A stretch of 53,620 nt of DNA from an uncultured Bacilli bacterium (GTDB lineage Bacteria; Bacillota_I; Bacilli_A; RF39; UBA660): NCBI GenBank assembly GCA_947631035.1, contig CANRJW010000006.1:1-53620 (forward strand), given 5' to 3'. Positions 44,676 to 53,543 of this stretch are shown here, one piece after another (within the stretch, counting starts at the first letter, position 1; every line of letters starts with the position of its first letter). The translations under genes were made by a program, and so were the position numbers. The notes beneath the pieces were generated by a model, which had not been told where the DNA came from, ran no database searches, and saw only the letters and a list, made by a program, of their open reading frames with translations.

Positions 44676-45527
44676 ATGAAAAATGCCATAATTATTTTAA
44701 ATTATAATGATAGTGAAAATACAAAATTGTTAGTGCAAGATATTAAAAACTATAAAGTACTTGATTATATTGTTATTGTAGATAATAAAAGTACGGATGA
44801 TTCTTTAGAAAAATTAAAAGTTTTAGAAAGTGATAAAGTAAAATTGGTAGAGGCTTTACAAAATAATGGTTATGCTGCGGGAAATAATGTAGGAATTAAA
44901 TATGCTATAGAAAAGTTAAATGTGGATAATTTAATTATTAGTAATCCAGATATTATTGTTAGAGAAAAAGATTTAATCACTTTATTAAATGATTTAGAAA
45001 ATAAAGAGATATCCGTGGTGGCTCCTGTTATAAAAGAACCGGCAAATATTTCAAGAGGTTGGAAGTTACCCACTTTTGTTTCTGAGTCTATTTCCAATAT
45101 TCCTTTTATTAGAAGATTTGAATTTTCGTTTTTATCTTATCCGAAAGAAAAATATCAAAGTGATTTAACAAACGTTGACGTTGTAAAGGGATGCTTCTTT
45201 ATTATAAAAAAAGAAGCAATAGAAACAATTGGATTATTTGATGAGCATACTTTTTTATATTATGAAGAAATTATTATGGCAAAAAAATTAAAGGATTATG
45301 GTTATAAAACATATGTTGATAATCGTGTTACGGTGATTCATGCCTTAGATCAATGTATTTCTAAAAATGTCAACCGTATTGATAAGTTTAAAATATTAAA
45401 AGATAGCCAATACTATTATGAAAAATATGTTGTGCAAAGAAATCCTTTTGCTTTGATTATCTTAAGAATCTTTTACTATTTTTATTTGTTCGGTTTGCAA
45501 ATAGAAAACATAATTCGAAAGAATTAA
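44676..45527 (+). CDS. GT2 glycosyltransferase (rhamnosyltransferase-like)
   Basis: A 283-residue GT-A enzyme. The N-terminal IIILNYNDSENT, YIVIVDNKSTDDSL and NNGYAAGNNVGIKYA with the acidic NPDIIV are typical of the WbbL/RfbF-like group, many of which transfer rhamnose from dTDP-rhamnose. FDEHTFLYYEEIIMAKKLKDYGY is the acceptor-side block. A hydrophobic stretch near the C-terminus (FALIILRIFYYFYLFGL) may attach it to the membrane. GAGGTA lies 7 bases before the start. No dTDP-rhamnose synthesis genes are in this window, so the sugar is inferred. Confidence 0.85.
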   Translation: MKNAIIILNYNDSENTKLLVQDIKNYKVLDYIVIVDNKSTDDSLEKLKVLESDKVKLVEALQNNGYAAGNNVGIKYAIEKLNVDNLIISNPDIIVREKDLITLLNDLENKEISVVAPVIKEPANISRGWKLPTFVSESISNIPFIRRFEFSFLSYPKEKYQSDLTNVDVVKGCFFIIKKEAIETIGLFDEHTFLYYEEIIMAKKLKDYGYKTYVDNRVTVIHALDQCISKNVNRIDKFKILKDSQYYYEKYVVQRNPFALIILRIFYYFYLFGLQIENIIRKN

Positions 45528-45540
45528 ATAAAAAAATTTA

Positions 45541-45630
45541 AAAAGTGGGTGCAAAAAGGTGTAAGTTTTTCATAAAAGTGGGTACAAAAAGGTGTAAATT
45601 TGTTCAAAAAGTGGGTGCAAAAAGGTGTAA
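45541..45630 (+). repeat. Triple 24-bp direct repeat at a 33-bp period (array A)
   Basis: AAAAGTGGGTGCAAAAAGGT plus GTAA occurs at 45541, 45574 (one change) and 45607, spaced exactly 33 bp. Each unit reads AAAAGT-N12-GTGTAA. The last unit reaches into the -35 region of the ATPase promoter (TATAAT at 45638-45643). It could be an operator array; read in one frame it also gives an 11-residue repeat (KWVQKGV). Confidence 0.9.
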
Positions 45631-45637
45631 AAAGCGC

Positions 45638-45643
45638 TATAAT
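45638..45643 (+). promoter_or_regulatory. -10 element of the ATPase gene
   Basis: TATAAT 25 bases ahead of the start codon and 8 bases after the last repeat of array A; the -35 would fall inside the repeat (around GTGCAA at 45615-45620). Confidence 0.55.
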
Positions 45644-45667
45644 TAGTGTAATTTAGGAGCAAAGAAA

Positions 45668-46990
45668 ATGAAAAGAAAAATTTATGAAGATTTAATGAAT
45701 TGGAAAAATACAAAGGTTTTTAAACCATTAATTATATTGGGAGTAAGACAATGTGGAAAAACGTACATCATTGATGAATTTTGTAAAACTTCTTTTAAGC
45801 ATTATAAAAAGATTAATCTACTTTATGATGTTGATGTTGTTAAATTGTTTGCATCAAATGACTCATCAGAAAAAAAATACAATGATTTAAAAATGTTAAT
45901 TGATTTTGATTTTGATCAAGAAGATAGTATTTTATTTATTGATGAAATCCAAGAAAGTGAAGAATTAATATCAGAGTTAAAATTTTTTAATGAAAAGCAC
46001 AGCAATGTTCGAATCATATGCGCTGGTTCTTTACTTGGCGTAAAACTTTCAAGGTTAAATAAACCTTTTCCTGTTGGAAAGGTAACTCGACTTTATATGT
46101 ATCCCATGGATTTTGAAGAATTTTTGATAGCCTTTAACCAACAATCACTTATAAATAAAATTAAAGAATGTTTTTTAAAAAATGAATCAATGGGTACACT
46201 TCATAATAAAGCCATTGATTATTATAAAAAATACTTATTGTCCGGTGGAATGCCAGAAAGTGTAAAAACTTTAATCGAGTGTGGGAGTGATTGTTATAAT
46301 TATGATTTATCAAAATTAAATGATATTATTGAGGATTATCAAAATGATATGAGTCATCATGTTACAAATTCGAGTGAAACATTAAAAATAAGGAATATTT
46401 ATAATTCTTTGCCATCACAATTACAAAATGTCTCTAAAAAATTTCAATATTCGGTTATTGAAACAGATGCAAAATCAAGAGAATATGCTTTACCATTAAA
46501 TTGGCTTGTTGAAAGTAATATGGTTCAAATATGTAAATGTGTTAAATTACCTGAAAAGCCATTATTAGGTTTTGTAGATAGTGATGTATTTAAAGTATAT
46601 TATTCAGATGTTGGTATATTTAATAGGCTTCTAAATAACGATGCAAAAACAATTCTTCTTGATGATATGAAAATCTATAAAGGAATTATTACCGAAAATT
46701 ATGTTGCCAATCAATTAACAGCAAATGGAATCGATTTACTTTATTGGAAAGGGAATAGAGACTCTGAAGTTGATTTTTTAATTACAACTGCACGTGATGG
46801 TATAATTCCTATTGAAGTAAAAGCAGAGGAACATACACAATCCAAAAGTTTAAAGGTTTATAATGAATTATATCATCCAAAATATATGATTCGAATAAGT
46901 TTAAAAGATTTTGGCTTTGATAATAACATTAAATCTATTCCTTTATATGCGGTATTTTGTATCAATTCAAAATTTTTAGATGCTGATTAA
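45668..46990 (+). CDS. AAA (AAA_14) ATPase with DUF4143 C-terminal domain
   Basis: A 440-residue P-loop ATPase of the archaeal/bacterial AAA_14-DUF4143 type. Walker A is GVRQCGKT (25-32), Walker B SILFIDEIQE (about 93-102), then RIICAGSLLGV with the sensor-like segment and FEEFLIAFN. The DUF4143 end has ENYVANQL, LLYWKGNRDSEVDFLI and IPIEVKAE, a restriction-nuclease-like fold with acid and lysine residues in place. Such genes are widespread, often mobile, and of unknown function. It sits inside a polysaccharide locus with no obvious link to it and follows the 33-bp repeat array. AGGAGC precedes the ATG. Confidence 0.88.
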   Translation: MKRKIYEDLMNWKNTKVFKPLIILGVRQCGKTYIIDEFCKTSFKHYKKINLLYDVDVVKLFASNDSSEKKYNDLKMLIDFDFDQEDSILFIDEIQESEELISELKFFNEKHSNVRIICAGSLLGVKLSRLNKPFPVGKVTRLYMYPMDFEEFLIAFNQQSLINKIKECFLKNESMGTLHNKAIDYYKKYLLSGGMPESVKTLIECGSDCYNYDLSKLNDIIEDYQNDMSHHVTNSSETLKIRNIYNSLPSQLQNVSKKFQYSVIETDAKSREYALPLNWLVESNMVQICKCVKLPEKPLLGFVDSDVFKVYYSDVGIFNRLLNNDAKTILLDDMKIYKGIITENYVANQLTANGIDLLYWKGNRDSEVDFLITTARDGIIPIEVKAEEHTQSKSLKVYNELYHPKYMIRISLKDFGFDNNIKSIPLYAVFCINSKFLDAD

Positions 46991-47020
46991 TTTCTAAAAA
47001 TTTGTGAGGGAGAAATGCAT

Positions 47021-48175
47021 ATGAAAAATATAATCATTATTGGTGCTAGAGGTTATGAGTCAAATTATGGTGGATGGGAAACGTTTGTTACCAATTTAAT
47101 TAAAAATTATAATGATAAAATGACTGTTTTTCATATACCAGAACTTAGCCATAATAAAAAAGACAATAAAGTAGTCAAAGATAAAAATAATGTTAAATGT
47201 CTGCAAATTTATACACCAAAACTTGGTTTTGTAACGATGTTTTTATATGCCATAAAAGCCTTAAAATATTTAAAAAAATATATTCGAAATAATAATCTTC
47301 AAAATGTTTCTGTTTATATTTTAGGGTGTCGAGTAGGGCCTATTTATCCATTTTTAATTCATGCTTTGCAAAAAGAAGGAATTCAGTTTTACTTAAATCC
47401 TGATGGTTTAGAATGGATGAGAGAAAAGTGGGCTTGGTGGATCAAAGAATGCTTTAAAATTAGTGAATATAGCATGGTAAAACATAGTGATGCTATTATA
47501 TGTGATTCCAAAGCAATTCAAAATTATATAGATCAGCGTTATCGAAAATTTCATAAAATAACTTACTTTATACCATATGGGGCTTATTTAAATGAAAAAG
47601 AAGAAAAAACAGAGATAGTAAAAGATCTTTTGAAAAAATATAAAATTAAAGAAAACAATTATTACTTAGTTGTGGGTAGATTTGTGCCAGAAAATAATTA
47701 TGAATTAATTATTCGTGAATTTATGAAAACCGAAACGAAAAAAGATTTAGTGATTATTTCAAATATAGAAGAAAACAAATTTTATCACAAATTAAAAGAG
47801 AAAACTCATTTTGAAGAAGATTCTCGTATTAAATTTATCGGACCTGTTTATGATAAATCTTCTTTATTGTATTTTAGAAAAAATGCTTATGCTTATATAC
47901 ATGGACACAGTGCTGGTGGAACAAATCCAAGTCTATTAGAATCTCTTGCGACAACAAAATTAAATATTTTATTTAATGCTGTTTATAATGTGGAGGTAGG
48001 TTTAACTAGTTGTTTATATTTTAGCCGTATGAATAATGATTTGGTAAGAATTATTGATAAGTGTGAAAATTTTGATGCTAAGATGATAAAAAAGTATGAA
48101 ACTTTGGCAAAAGAACGAATTAAAAGTACTTATACGTGGGAAAGTGTAGTAAAAGAATATAAAAAGATTTGGTAA
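47021..48175 (+). CDS. DUF1972/GT4 glycosyltransferase (Cps2T-type rhamnosyltransferase-like)
   Basis: A 384-residue enzyme. The N-terminal IIIIGARGYESNYGGWETF is the mark of the DUF1972 domain found in Cps2T and related beta-1,4-rhamnosyltransferases, which start rhamnan-type or capsule chains. The C-terminal half has YYLVVGRFVPENNYELI and the GT4 donor site HGHSAGGTNPSLLESLA. I start at ATG 47021, nine bases after GAGGGA; ATG 47015 is too close to that site. It directly precedes the ABC exporter genes. A weak hairpin (AAATAGA/TCTATTT, 48178-48202) lies after it. Confidence 0.88.
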   Translation: MKNIIIIGARGYESNYGGWETFVTNLIKNYNDKMTVFHIPELSHNKKDNKVVKDKNNVKCLQIYTPKLGFVTMFLYAIKALKYLKKYIRNNNLQNVSVYILGCRVGPIYPFLIHALQKEGIQFYLNPDGLEWMREKWAWWIKECFKISEYSMVKHSDAIICDSKAIQNYIDQRYRKFHKITYFIPYGAYLNEKEEKTEIVKDLLKKYKIKENNYYLVVGRFVPENNYELIIREFMKTETKKDLVIISNIEENKFYHKLKEKTHFEEDSRIKFIGPVYDKSSLLYFRKNAYAYIHGHSAGGTNPSLLESLATTKLNILFNAVYNVEVGLTSCLYFSRMNNDLVRIIDKCENFDAKMIKKYETLAKERIKSTYTWESVVKEYKKIW

Positions 48176-48242
48176 GGAAATAGACAGATTTCAATCTATT
48201 TGATAAAATAGATAAGAACGATACCAAAGAAAGAGGTAAAGT

Positions 48243-48974
48243 ATGAAAGATACTGTTATAGAAATAAAAAATTTAACGAAAGCCTTTAAATTATATTATG
48301 ATAAACCAAGTACTTTAAAAGAAAGACTGGTTTTTTGGAATAAGAAAAAGGCTGACGAAAGGGTTATTTTAAATGATATATCTCTTAGTATAAAAAAGGG
48401 AGAGACCGTTGCTTTGATTGGCGTAAATGGTTGTGGGAAATCTACTTTGCTAAAAATGATGACTAAAATTATTTATCCTACTAAAGGTACAATTAAAACT
48501 AAAGGAAAAATTACTTCTTTGCTTGAATTAGGAGCAGGTTTTCATCCGGATTTTACAGGAAGAGAAAATATTTATTTTAATGCTTCTATTTTTGGGTTGT
48601 CTGAAAAAGAAATAGATAAGCGTTTGAATGATATTATTGCTTTTTCAGAGTTGGGAGAATTAATTGATAGTCCTGTTAGAACATATTCAAGTGGACAATA
48701 TATGCGTCTTGCCTTTTCGATTGCTATTAATGTGGATGCGGAAATTCTTTTAATTGATGAGATTTTGGCTGTAGGTGATCAACATTTTCAAGAAAAATGT
48801 TTTGATAAATTATCAGAACTCAAAAAAAGTGATACAACCATTGTAATTGTTAGTCATGGTTTGGAATCATTAAGAAAATTATGCACACGAGGTATTTGGA
48901 TTCATGATGGTAAAATAAAAATGGATGATAGTATAAATAAAGTTATAGATGAGTATGTAAAGGTGTGTGGATAA
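48243..48974 (+). CDS. Polysaccharide ABC exporter, ATP-binding subunit (Wzt/TagH type)
   Basis: A 243-residue ATPase energising export of a lipid-linked polysaccharide. Walker A is GVNGCGKST (60-68), the signature YSSGQYMRLAFSIA lies at about 143-156 and Walker B ILLIDEILAVGD at about 168-179. The long N-terminal insertion (KPSTLKERLVFWNKKK) is typical of Wzt/TagH. It lacks the C-terminal carbohydrate-binding domain of Wzt from E. coli O9a, so it should not recognise a chain-end cap by that route. AAGAGGT precedes the ATG. The permease follows two bases later. Confidence 0.93.
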   Translation: MKDTVIEIKNLTKAFKLYYDKPSTLKERLVFWNKKKADERVILNDISLSIKKGETVALIGVNGCGKSTLLKMMTKIIYPTKGTIKTKGKITSLLELGAGFHPDFTGRENIYFNASIFGLSEKEIDKRLNDIIAFSELGELIDSPVRTYSSGQYMRLAFSIAINVDAEILLIDEILAVGDQHFQEKCFDKLSELKKSDTTIVIVSHGLESLRKLCTRGIWIHDGKIKMDDSINKVIDEYVKVCG

Positions 48975-48976
48975 AA

Positions 48977-49756
48977 ATGATTGAGTTATTTAAAAATTTA
49001 TATAATTATCGTTTACTTTTAAAAACAAATGTTAAAAAAGATGTTCGAGGAAAATACAAAGCCTCTTTTTTAGGAGTTTTGTGGACATTTGTAAATCCAT
49101 TATTAACGACTTTAGTTTATGCCATTGTATTTCCTTTTATTTTAAAAAATACAGAACCTCATTATGTGACATTTTTGATTATTGGAATTCTTCCTTGGAC
49201 TTATTTTACTAACACGATTATTATTGGAACAACCTCGATTTTAACAAATGCTGGAATTATTAAAAAAGTATATTTTCCAAGGGAAATACTGCCTCTTTCT
49301 GCGAATATTAGTGGTTTAGTCAATTTTCTAATTTCCTGTTTAATTATTTTTATTTTCTTGATATGTAGTAAAATTGGTTTTAGCTTTTATATTTTATATT
49401 TGCCTCTTATTATTTTAGTGCAATTTGTTTTGCAACTTGGTATTATTTTAATTACGAGTGCAATTGAAATTTACGTAAGAGATGCAGAATATATTATTAA
49501 TTTTTTAATCAGTATGCTATTTTATTTAACTCCTATTGTTTACTCTGCAAAAATGTTTGAAGGAAATCCAATTGCAGGTTTAATTCGATTTAATCCTCTA
49601 GCAACGATTATCAATAGTTATCGTAATGTTTTGTTTTATCAAACTACTCCAGAAATTAAAGCTCTATTGATTACCTTTGGAGCAAGTTTAGTTTTATTAT
49701 TTATTGGCTTTAAAATATTTAATAAATTACAAAGAGGTTTTGCTGAAGAGGTTTAA
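48977..49756 (+). CDS. Polysaccharide ABC exporter, permease subunit (Wzm/TagG type)
   Basis: A 259-residue membrane protein with six helices and the ABC-2 signature near the N-terminus (KKDVRGKYKASFLGVLWTFV), characteristic of Wzm/TagG/RfbA. Later blocks (IYVRDAEYIINFLISMLFYL, TPIVYS, FNPLATIINSYRNVLFY) are also family-typical. ATG 48977 is used; a GTG at 48965 overlaps the ATPase gene and belongs to the ribosome site. With the preceding ATPase it forms the exporter of the polymer built by this locus. Confidence 0.93.
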   Translation: MIELFKNLYNYRLLLKTNVKKDVRGKYKASFLGVLWTFVNPLLTTLVYAIVFPFILKNTEPHYVTFLIIGILPWTYFTNTIIIGTTSILTNAGIIKKVYFPREILPLSANISGLVNFLISCLIIFIFLICSKIGFSFYILYLPLIILVQFVLQLGIILITSAIEIYVRDAEYIINFLISMLFYLTPIVYSAKMFEGNPIAGLIRFNPLATIINSYRNVLFYQTTPEIKALLITFGASLVLLFIGFKIFNKLQRGFAEEV

Positions 49757-49776
49757 AATTGGGGTTACTTTTTCAA

Positions 49777-49866
49777 TAAAGTGCTCATGTTTTCGTGTAA
49801 ATGATGGTAAAAAGTCCTTTGGTTTTCGTGTAAATAATGTCAAAAAGTCCTTTGATTTTCGTGAAA
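49777..49866 (+). repeat. Triple direct repeat at a 33-bp period (array B)
   Basis: Units start at 49777, 49810 and 49843, exactly 33 bp apart. Each reads (A/T)AAAGT-N12-GTG(T/A)AA with the middle CCTTTGGTTTTC best kept in units 2 and 3. The sequence differs from array A but the frame is the same. It fills most of the 147-base gap between the ABC permease gene and the next GT2 gene. Confidence 0.85.
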
Positions 49867-49903
49867 TAGATAGGGAAAATCTTATACAAAAATGGAGGTT
49901 GTT

Positions 49904-50752
49904 ATGTTAAAAATCGTAGCTATGGTTACTTTATTTCATCCCAATTCTAGCCATTATGAAAATATAATGGCTTATTTAGATGAAGTGGATAAGTTGTATG
50001 TTATTGACAATACACCAAATGAAAATCATGAAAATCTACTTCCAAAGAGTAAAAAAGTCGAATACTATTCTTTTTTTAATATTGGAGTTGCTGCTGCTTT
50101 AAACTTTGGAGCCAAAAAAGCTGTAGAAGATGGGTATGACTGGCTTTTAACGTTAGATCAGGATACCCACATTTCTAGCTCTATTGTGAAGCAAATGAAA
50201 GAAGTAATTGAAAAAGAAAATATGCATAAAATTGGAATTGTAACCCCTTGGCATCAAACAAAATTAAAAGTGGAAAAACCAAAAGAAAAAGTGGATTATC
50301 CTCAAGACGTCATGACTTCTGGAAATATGTTAAATTTAAAAATATGGCAAAAACTAGGGGGATTCCGCAAAGACTTTTTTATCGATGGTATTGATATTGA
50401 ATATGGGCTACGCCTAAAAAAGAATGGTTATAAAATCATGCGTTTGAATGAACTCGAAATTGAGCATGATTTAGGGGATATCTTTTATGTGCATGGAAAA
50501 CTTTGTACGAATCATAGTGGACTTAGAAGATACTATATGAATCGTAATTATCATTATATTTATGATAGGTATAAAGATACAGACAAAGAATTTTGTAAAT
50601 TTTTAATAAGCAATTATAAGACAATGTTAAAAGTAATCCTTTTTGAAAAAAAGAAATTTGAGAAAGTGTATGGTTTTCTTTTAGGATATATCCATTATAA
50701 AAGAGGAATAAAAGGAAAGTTACTTAAATTTCGTGGCAAACAATGTGAATAG
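49904..50752 (+). CDS. GT2 rhamnosyltransferase-like enzyme
   Basis: A 282-residue GT-A enzyme close to RgpB/RfbF-type rhamnosyltransferases: IVAMVTLFHPNSSHYEN, LYVIDNTPNE, WLLTLDQDTHIS (the D-x-D) and TSGNMLNLKIWQKLGGFRKD followed by FIDGIDIEYGLRLKKNGY. The length is normal for this group. ATG 49904 lies five bases after GGAGG; ATG 49892 sits ahead of that site and is rejected. It is preceded by repeat array B and followed by an RgpF-like gene, a pairing also known in streptococcal rhamnose polysaccharide loci. Confidence 0.88.
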   Translation: MLKIVAMVTLFHPNSSHYENIMAYLDEVDKLYVIDNTPNENHENLLPKSKKVEYYSFFNIGVAAALNFGAKKAVEDGYDWLLTLDQDTHISSSIVKQMKEVIEKENMHKIGIVTPWHQTKLKVEKPKEKVDYPQDVMTSGNMLNLKIWQKLGGFRKDFFIDGIDIEYGLRLKKNGYKIMRLNELEIEHDLGDIFYVHGKLCTNHSGLRRYYMNRNYHYIYDRYKDTDKEFCKFLISNYKTMLKVILFEKKKFEKVYGFLLGYIHYKRGIKGKLLKFRGKQCE

Positions 50753-50778
50753 TGGTAAAATAAGAGTAGGTGGTAAAG

Positions 50779-52428
50779 ATGCTTTTAAAAAAAGAGGCTA
50801 AAAGATTAGGTGTATTTATTTTTTACGATAAAGAGGGAATCGTCGATGATTATATTCTTTATTTATTAAAGTCTTTAAAAGAAGCGGTAGAGGACATCAT
50901 TATTGTTTCGAATTGTTCTTTAAAAGAAAGTGAAAAAGAAAAATTTAAAGTGTTTACAGATAAAATAAAAATAAGAGAAAATATTGGACTCGATGCTGGA
51001 GCATTTAAAGATACTTTTATGGAATACCAAGAATATTTTAAGACATTTGATGAGTTAATTCTTATGAATGATACGTTTTATGGGCCTTTCATTCCTTTTA
51101 AAAAAATTTTTGCAGATATGGCCAATAAAGATATCGATTTTTGGGGATTAACGGCTAACTATAAAAGCCCCGATGGTTTTGGATATCTACCAGACCATGT
51201 GATTCCAAATCATATTCAAACTTTTTTCCTTGCCTTACGTAAAAATGTTTTGGAAAGCGATGCTTTTAACAGTTATTGGAAGAATTATAATATTAAAAAA
51301 ATGAATACTTTTGAAAAAGTAGTTACCAAGCATGAAATTTATTTTACTCATTATTTAGAACAAGCTGGTTTTAAGTGGGATATTTATACAGACTTAAGTA
51401 GTTATCGTAGTCAAAATATCGAAGAAAATTATAATTACTATGCTTATGCTTCTTATGATTTAATTAAGAATTGCCATTGCCCCTTTATTAAAAGAAAGAA
51501 TTTCGTCTTTGAAAGAAGCGATGCATTGTATCTTTCAAATGGAGAAGACAATAAAAAAAGTTTAGAATATATCAAAAATAATACCGATTATGATGTTAAT
51601 ATGATTTACAAAAATTTAACAAGACTTTACAAACCTATGGAACTTTATTATGGCTTAAGTCTTAACTATATTGTAAAAGAAGAAGCGAAAAGTTCCAAAA
51701 CTTGTGCTGTTCTACTTTTTCTAGAAGAAGAAAAGTATAGTGAAATGTATTTACAATTTTTAAAGAATACAGATATAAAACCAATTTATGTCTTTACAAA
51801 TAAAAAAAGTATTAAAGAGAAATTGGAACAAGAAAAAATTAAAATAGAAAAGATAGAGGAATTTTCTTTTCAAAATTATGAGTATCTTTGTATTTTAAAA
51901 GATACAAACATTCCTAGTTCCAAAATAAATTTAATTTATGAAACGCATATCAATGAGATTTTCCAAAATGCTTTAGCTAATCAAAAATACTTAAATGGAG
52001 TTCTTTCGATTTTTGAGGATAATCCTTATATTGATATGCTTGTTCTTCCAGAAAGTATGCATAATGATTATTTTGGAAAATTTGCCGAAAAACAAAAAAT
52101 AGTTGCCAATGAAAATTGCCTTTTTATCAAATCTTCTTTATTTGATAAAAAGAAAGTCGTCCAAAAAAATTATATAAATACTAGTGTAGAAAATAGTAAA
52201 GGACTCGTTGGAAAAGTTTTTAATGAGAATCAAATATCTAATATATTAATGAATCAAGAATATGCCTTACAAAAGACCTATCAAATTTTAGGAAATTGTA
52301 ATGGATATATGAATCATTTATCAGGACTTTTATATGTCGAAAGACATAAAAAACATCTTTATATGAATCCAAACTTAAAAATAAGAATATATCGTTTCAT
52401 TAAGAAAATTATTTATAAGTGGTTTTAA
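50779..52428 (+). CDS. RgpF-like rhamnan synthesis protein
   Basis: A 549-residue protein. Residues 1-270 match the rhamnan synthesis F family: LGVFIFYDKEGIVDDYILYL, IIVSNCSLKESE, NIGLDAGAFKDTFME, LILMNDTFYGPFIPF, DFWGLTANYKSPDGFG and NHIQTFFLALRKNVL. The remaining half carries another alpha/beta segment (TCAVLLFLEEEKYSEMYLQF) and a tail with a basic hydrophobic end (LKIRIYRFIKKIIYKWF) that may bind membrane. ATG 50779 follows AGTAGGTGG. It ends the plus-strand locus at a bidirectional terminator. Confidence 0.87.
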   Translation: MLLKKEAKRLGVFIFYDKEGIVDDYILYLLKSLKEAVEDIIIVSNCSLKESEKEKFKVFTDKIKIRENIGLDAGAFKDTFMEYQEYFKTFDELILMNDTFYGPFIPFKKIFADMANKDIDFWGLTANYKSPDGFGYLPDHVIPNHIQTFFLALRKNVLESDAFNSYWKNYNIKKMNTFEKVVTKHEIYFTHYLEQAGFKWDIYTDLSSYRSQNIEENYNYYAYASYDLIKNCHCPFIKRKNFVFERSDALYLSNGEDNKKSLEYIKNNTDYDVNMIYKNLTRLYKPMELYYGLSLNYIVKEEAKSSKTCAVLLFLEEEKYSEMYLQFLKNTDIKPIYVFTNKKSIKEKLEQEKIKIEKIEEFSFQNYEYLCILKDTNIPSSKINLIYETHINEIFQNALANQKYLNGVLSIFEDNPYIDMLVLPESMHNDYFGKFAEKQKIVANENCLFIKSSLFDKKKVVQKNYINTSVENSKGLVGKVFNENQISNILMNQEYALQKTYQILGNCNGYMNHLSGLLYVERHKKHLYMNPNLKIRIYRFIKKIIYKWF

Positions 52429-52460
52429 AAAAATCTCTAGTCCAAAAACTAAAGATTTTT
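52429..52460. terminator. Bidirectional terminator
   Basis: AAAAATCT (52429-52436) and TAGT (52438-52441) pair with ACTA (52448-52451) and AGATTTTT (52453-52460) around a 6-base loop with one mismatch; flanked by A and T runs, between convergent genes. Confidence 0.8.
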
Positions 52461-53467
52461 TAATGTCTATGATGCCATAGTAAATAATAGGCAGGTTTGT
52501 ATAACTTAAATTTATATAATAAATAAGAAGCAAAAAGTTTAAAATCCATATTACGAAGTTTGACTTTTTTTAAAATGTAATTGATTTCTTTTGTGTGCAA
52601 ATGCGCTTCGATATTTTCTTTTCCTGTTTTATAATCTGGATTATTGGATTCGTTAATAATGACCCCTGGAACTCTTCTAAGATAAAATAGTCCTAAATAA
52701 TGTTCCCAATTTTTAAGATGGTTATCTTCACAAATTTTTTGAATAGGATGATAATATTTTAGTTTTTCTGGAATATTAATAGGACGATATTCGCGGGTTG
52801 TTAGAGGATTCATATTCAGTTCATAATAATATAATTTTTCATTAATATATTTGTAATTTTTAATTTTCGAAACATATAAAATATTGAATAATAAATCTTG
52901 CCCTCTTTTTTTATCTGGATCAAATTTTAAATTATTTTTAGTTATGATTTCTTTAAGATAGATTTTATTCCAAGGGACATTACCAATTTGATGCCCAAAT
53001 TTTCCTTTTAAATACTCGTAGACACCATTTTCTTCTGTAAATGTTTTTGTTTTATATTTAGCAGGAATTAAATCATACATAAATTTATCGTAATCCATGA
53101 CATAAGCATTAAATACCAGTAGTTCAAAATTTCCTTCTTTTAAATGAGGAATGATTTTTTCAAAAAAATCTTCGCTGTACCAGTCGTCTGCATCTCCGAA
53201 AGTGATGTATTTTCCACTTGAACGTTCAATTCCCATATTTCTAGTGTCACCAACACTACTATGCTTTTTATCAATTACGATAATGTTTTTGTATTTCTTT
53301 TCGTATTTCCTTAATATTTTTAAAGTATCATCAGTAGATCCATCATCGACTAGTAATAATTCATAATCTTTATAATCTTGTTCTTCTAAAGATTCAATGA
53401 TTTTTCCAATGGATTTTCCGCCATTATAAACGGGGCAAATAATTGATAATAAAATTTCTTTTTTCAT
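52460..53467 (-). CDS. GT2 glycosyltransferase (EpsJ/WcaA type)
   Basis: A 335-residue GT-A enzyme. The N-terminus LSIICPVYNGGKSIGKIIES, LLLVDDGSTDDTLK and YITFGDADDWY (with the D-x-D) are typical of capsule GT2 enzymes such as EpsJ. NVPWNKIYLKEII is the usual acceptor-side block. I start it at the ATG ending at 53467, after AGAGGTG, rather than the GTG six bases upstream. It faces the rest of the locus and its upstream region runs into the third IS copy, 76 bases away, so its control may be affected by that insertion. Confidence 0.88.
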   Translation of the reverse strand: MKKEILLSIICPVYNGGKSIGKIIESLEEQDYKDYELLLVDDGSTDDTLKILRKYEKKYKNIIVIDKKHSSVGDTRNMGIERSSGKYITFGDADDWYSEDFFEKIIPHLKEGNFELLVFNAYVMDYDKFMYDLIPAKYKTKTFTEENGVYEYLKGKFGHQIGNVPWNKIYLKEIITKNNLKFDPDKKRGQDLLFNILYVSKIKNYKYINEKLYYYELNMNPLTTREYRPINIPEKLKYYHPIQKICEDNHLKNWEHYLGLFYLRRVPGVIINESNNPDYKTGKENIEAHLHTKEINYILKKVKLRNMDFKLFASYLLYKFKLYKPAYYLLWHHRH

Positions 53468-53543
53468 AGACACCTCTCTTAAACATTATACCAAAAAAGA
53501 TTTTGAAAAGGCAACGTTACTTGAATAAATAATCAAAATACTA

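Noticed and set aside
45541-45630. A short CRISPR array
   Set aside because: Units are 24 bp with near-constant 9-bp gaps, the gaps are not unique spacers of 25-40 bp, and no cas genes are nearby.
49704-49910. A 68-codon gene with 11-residue repeats between the permease and GT2 genes
   Set aside because: It overlaps the end of the permease gene in another frame, has no ribosome site and is explained by the 33-bp DNA repeats; kept only as a finding about array B.
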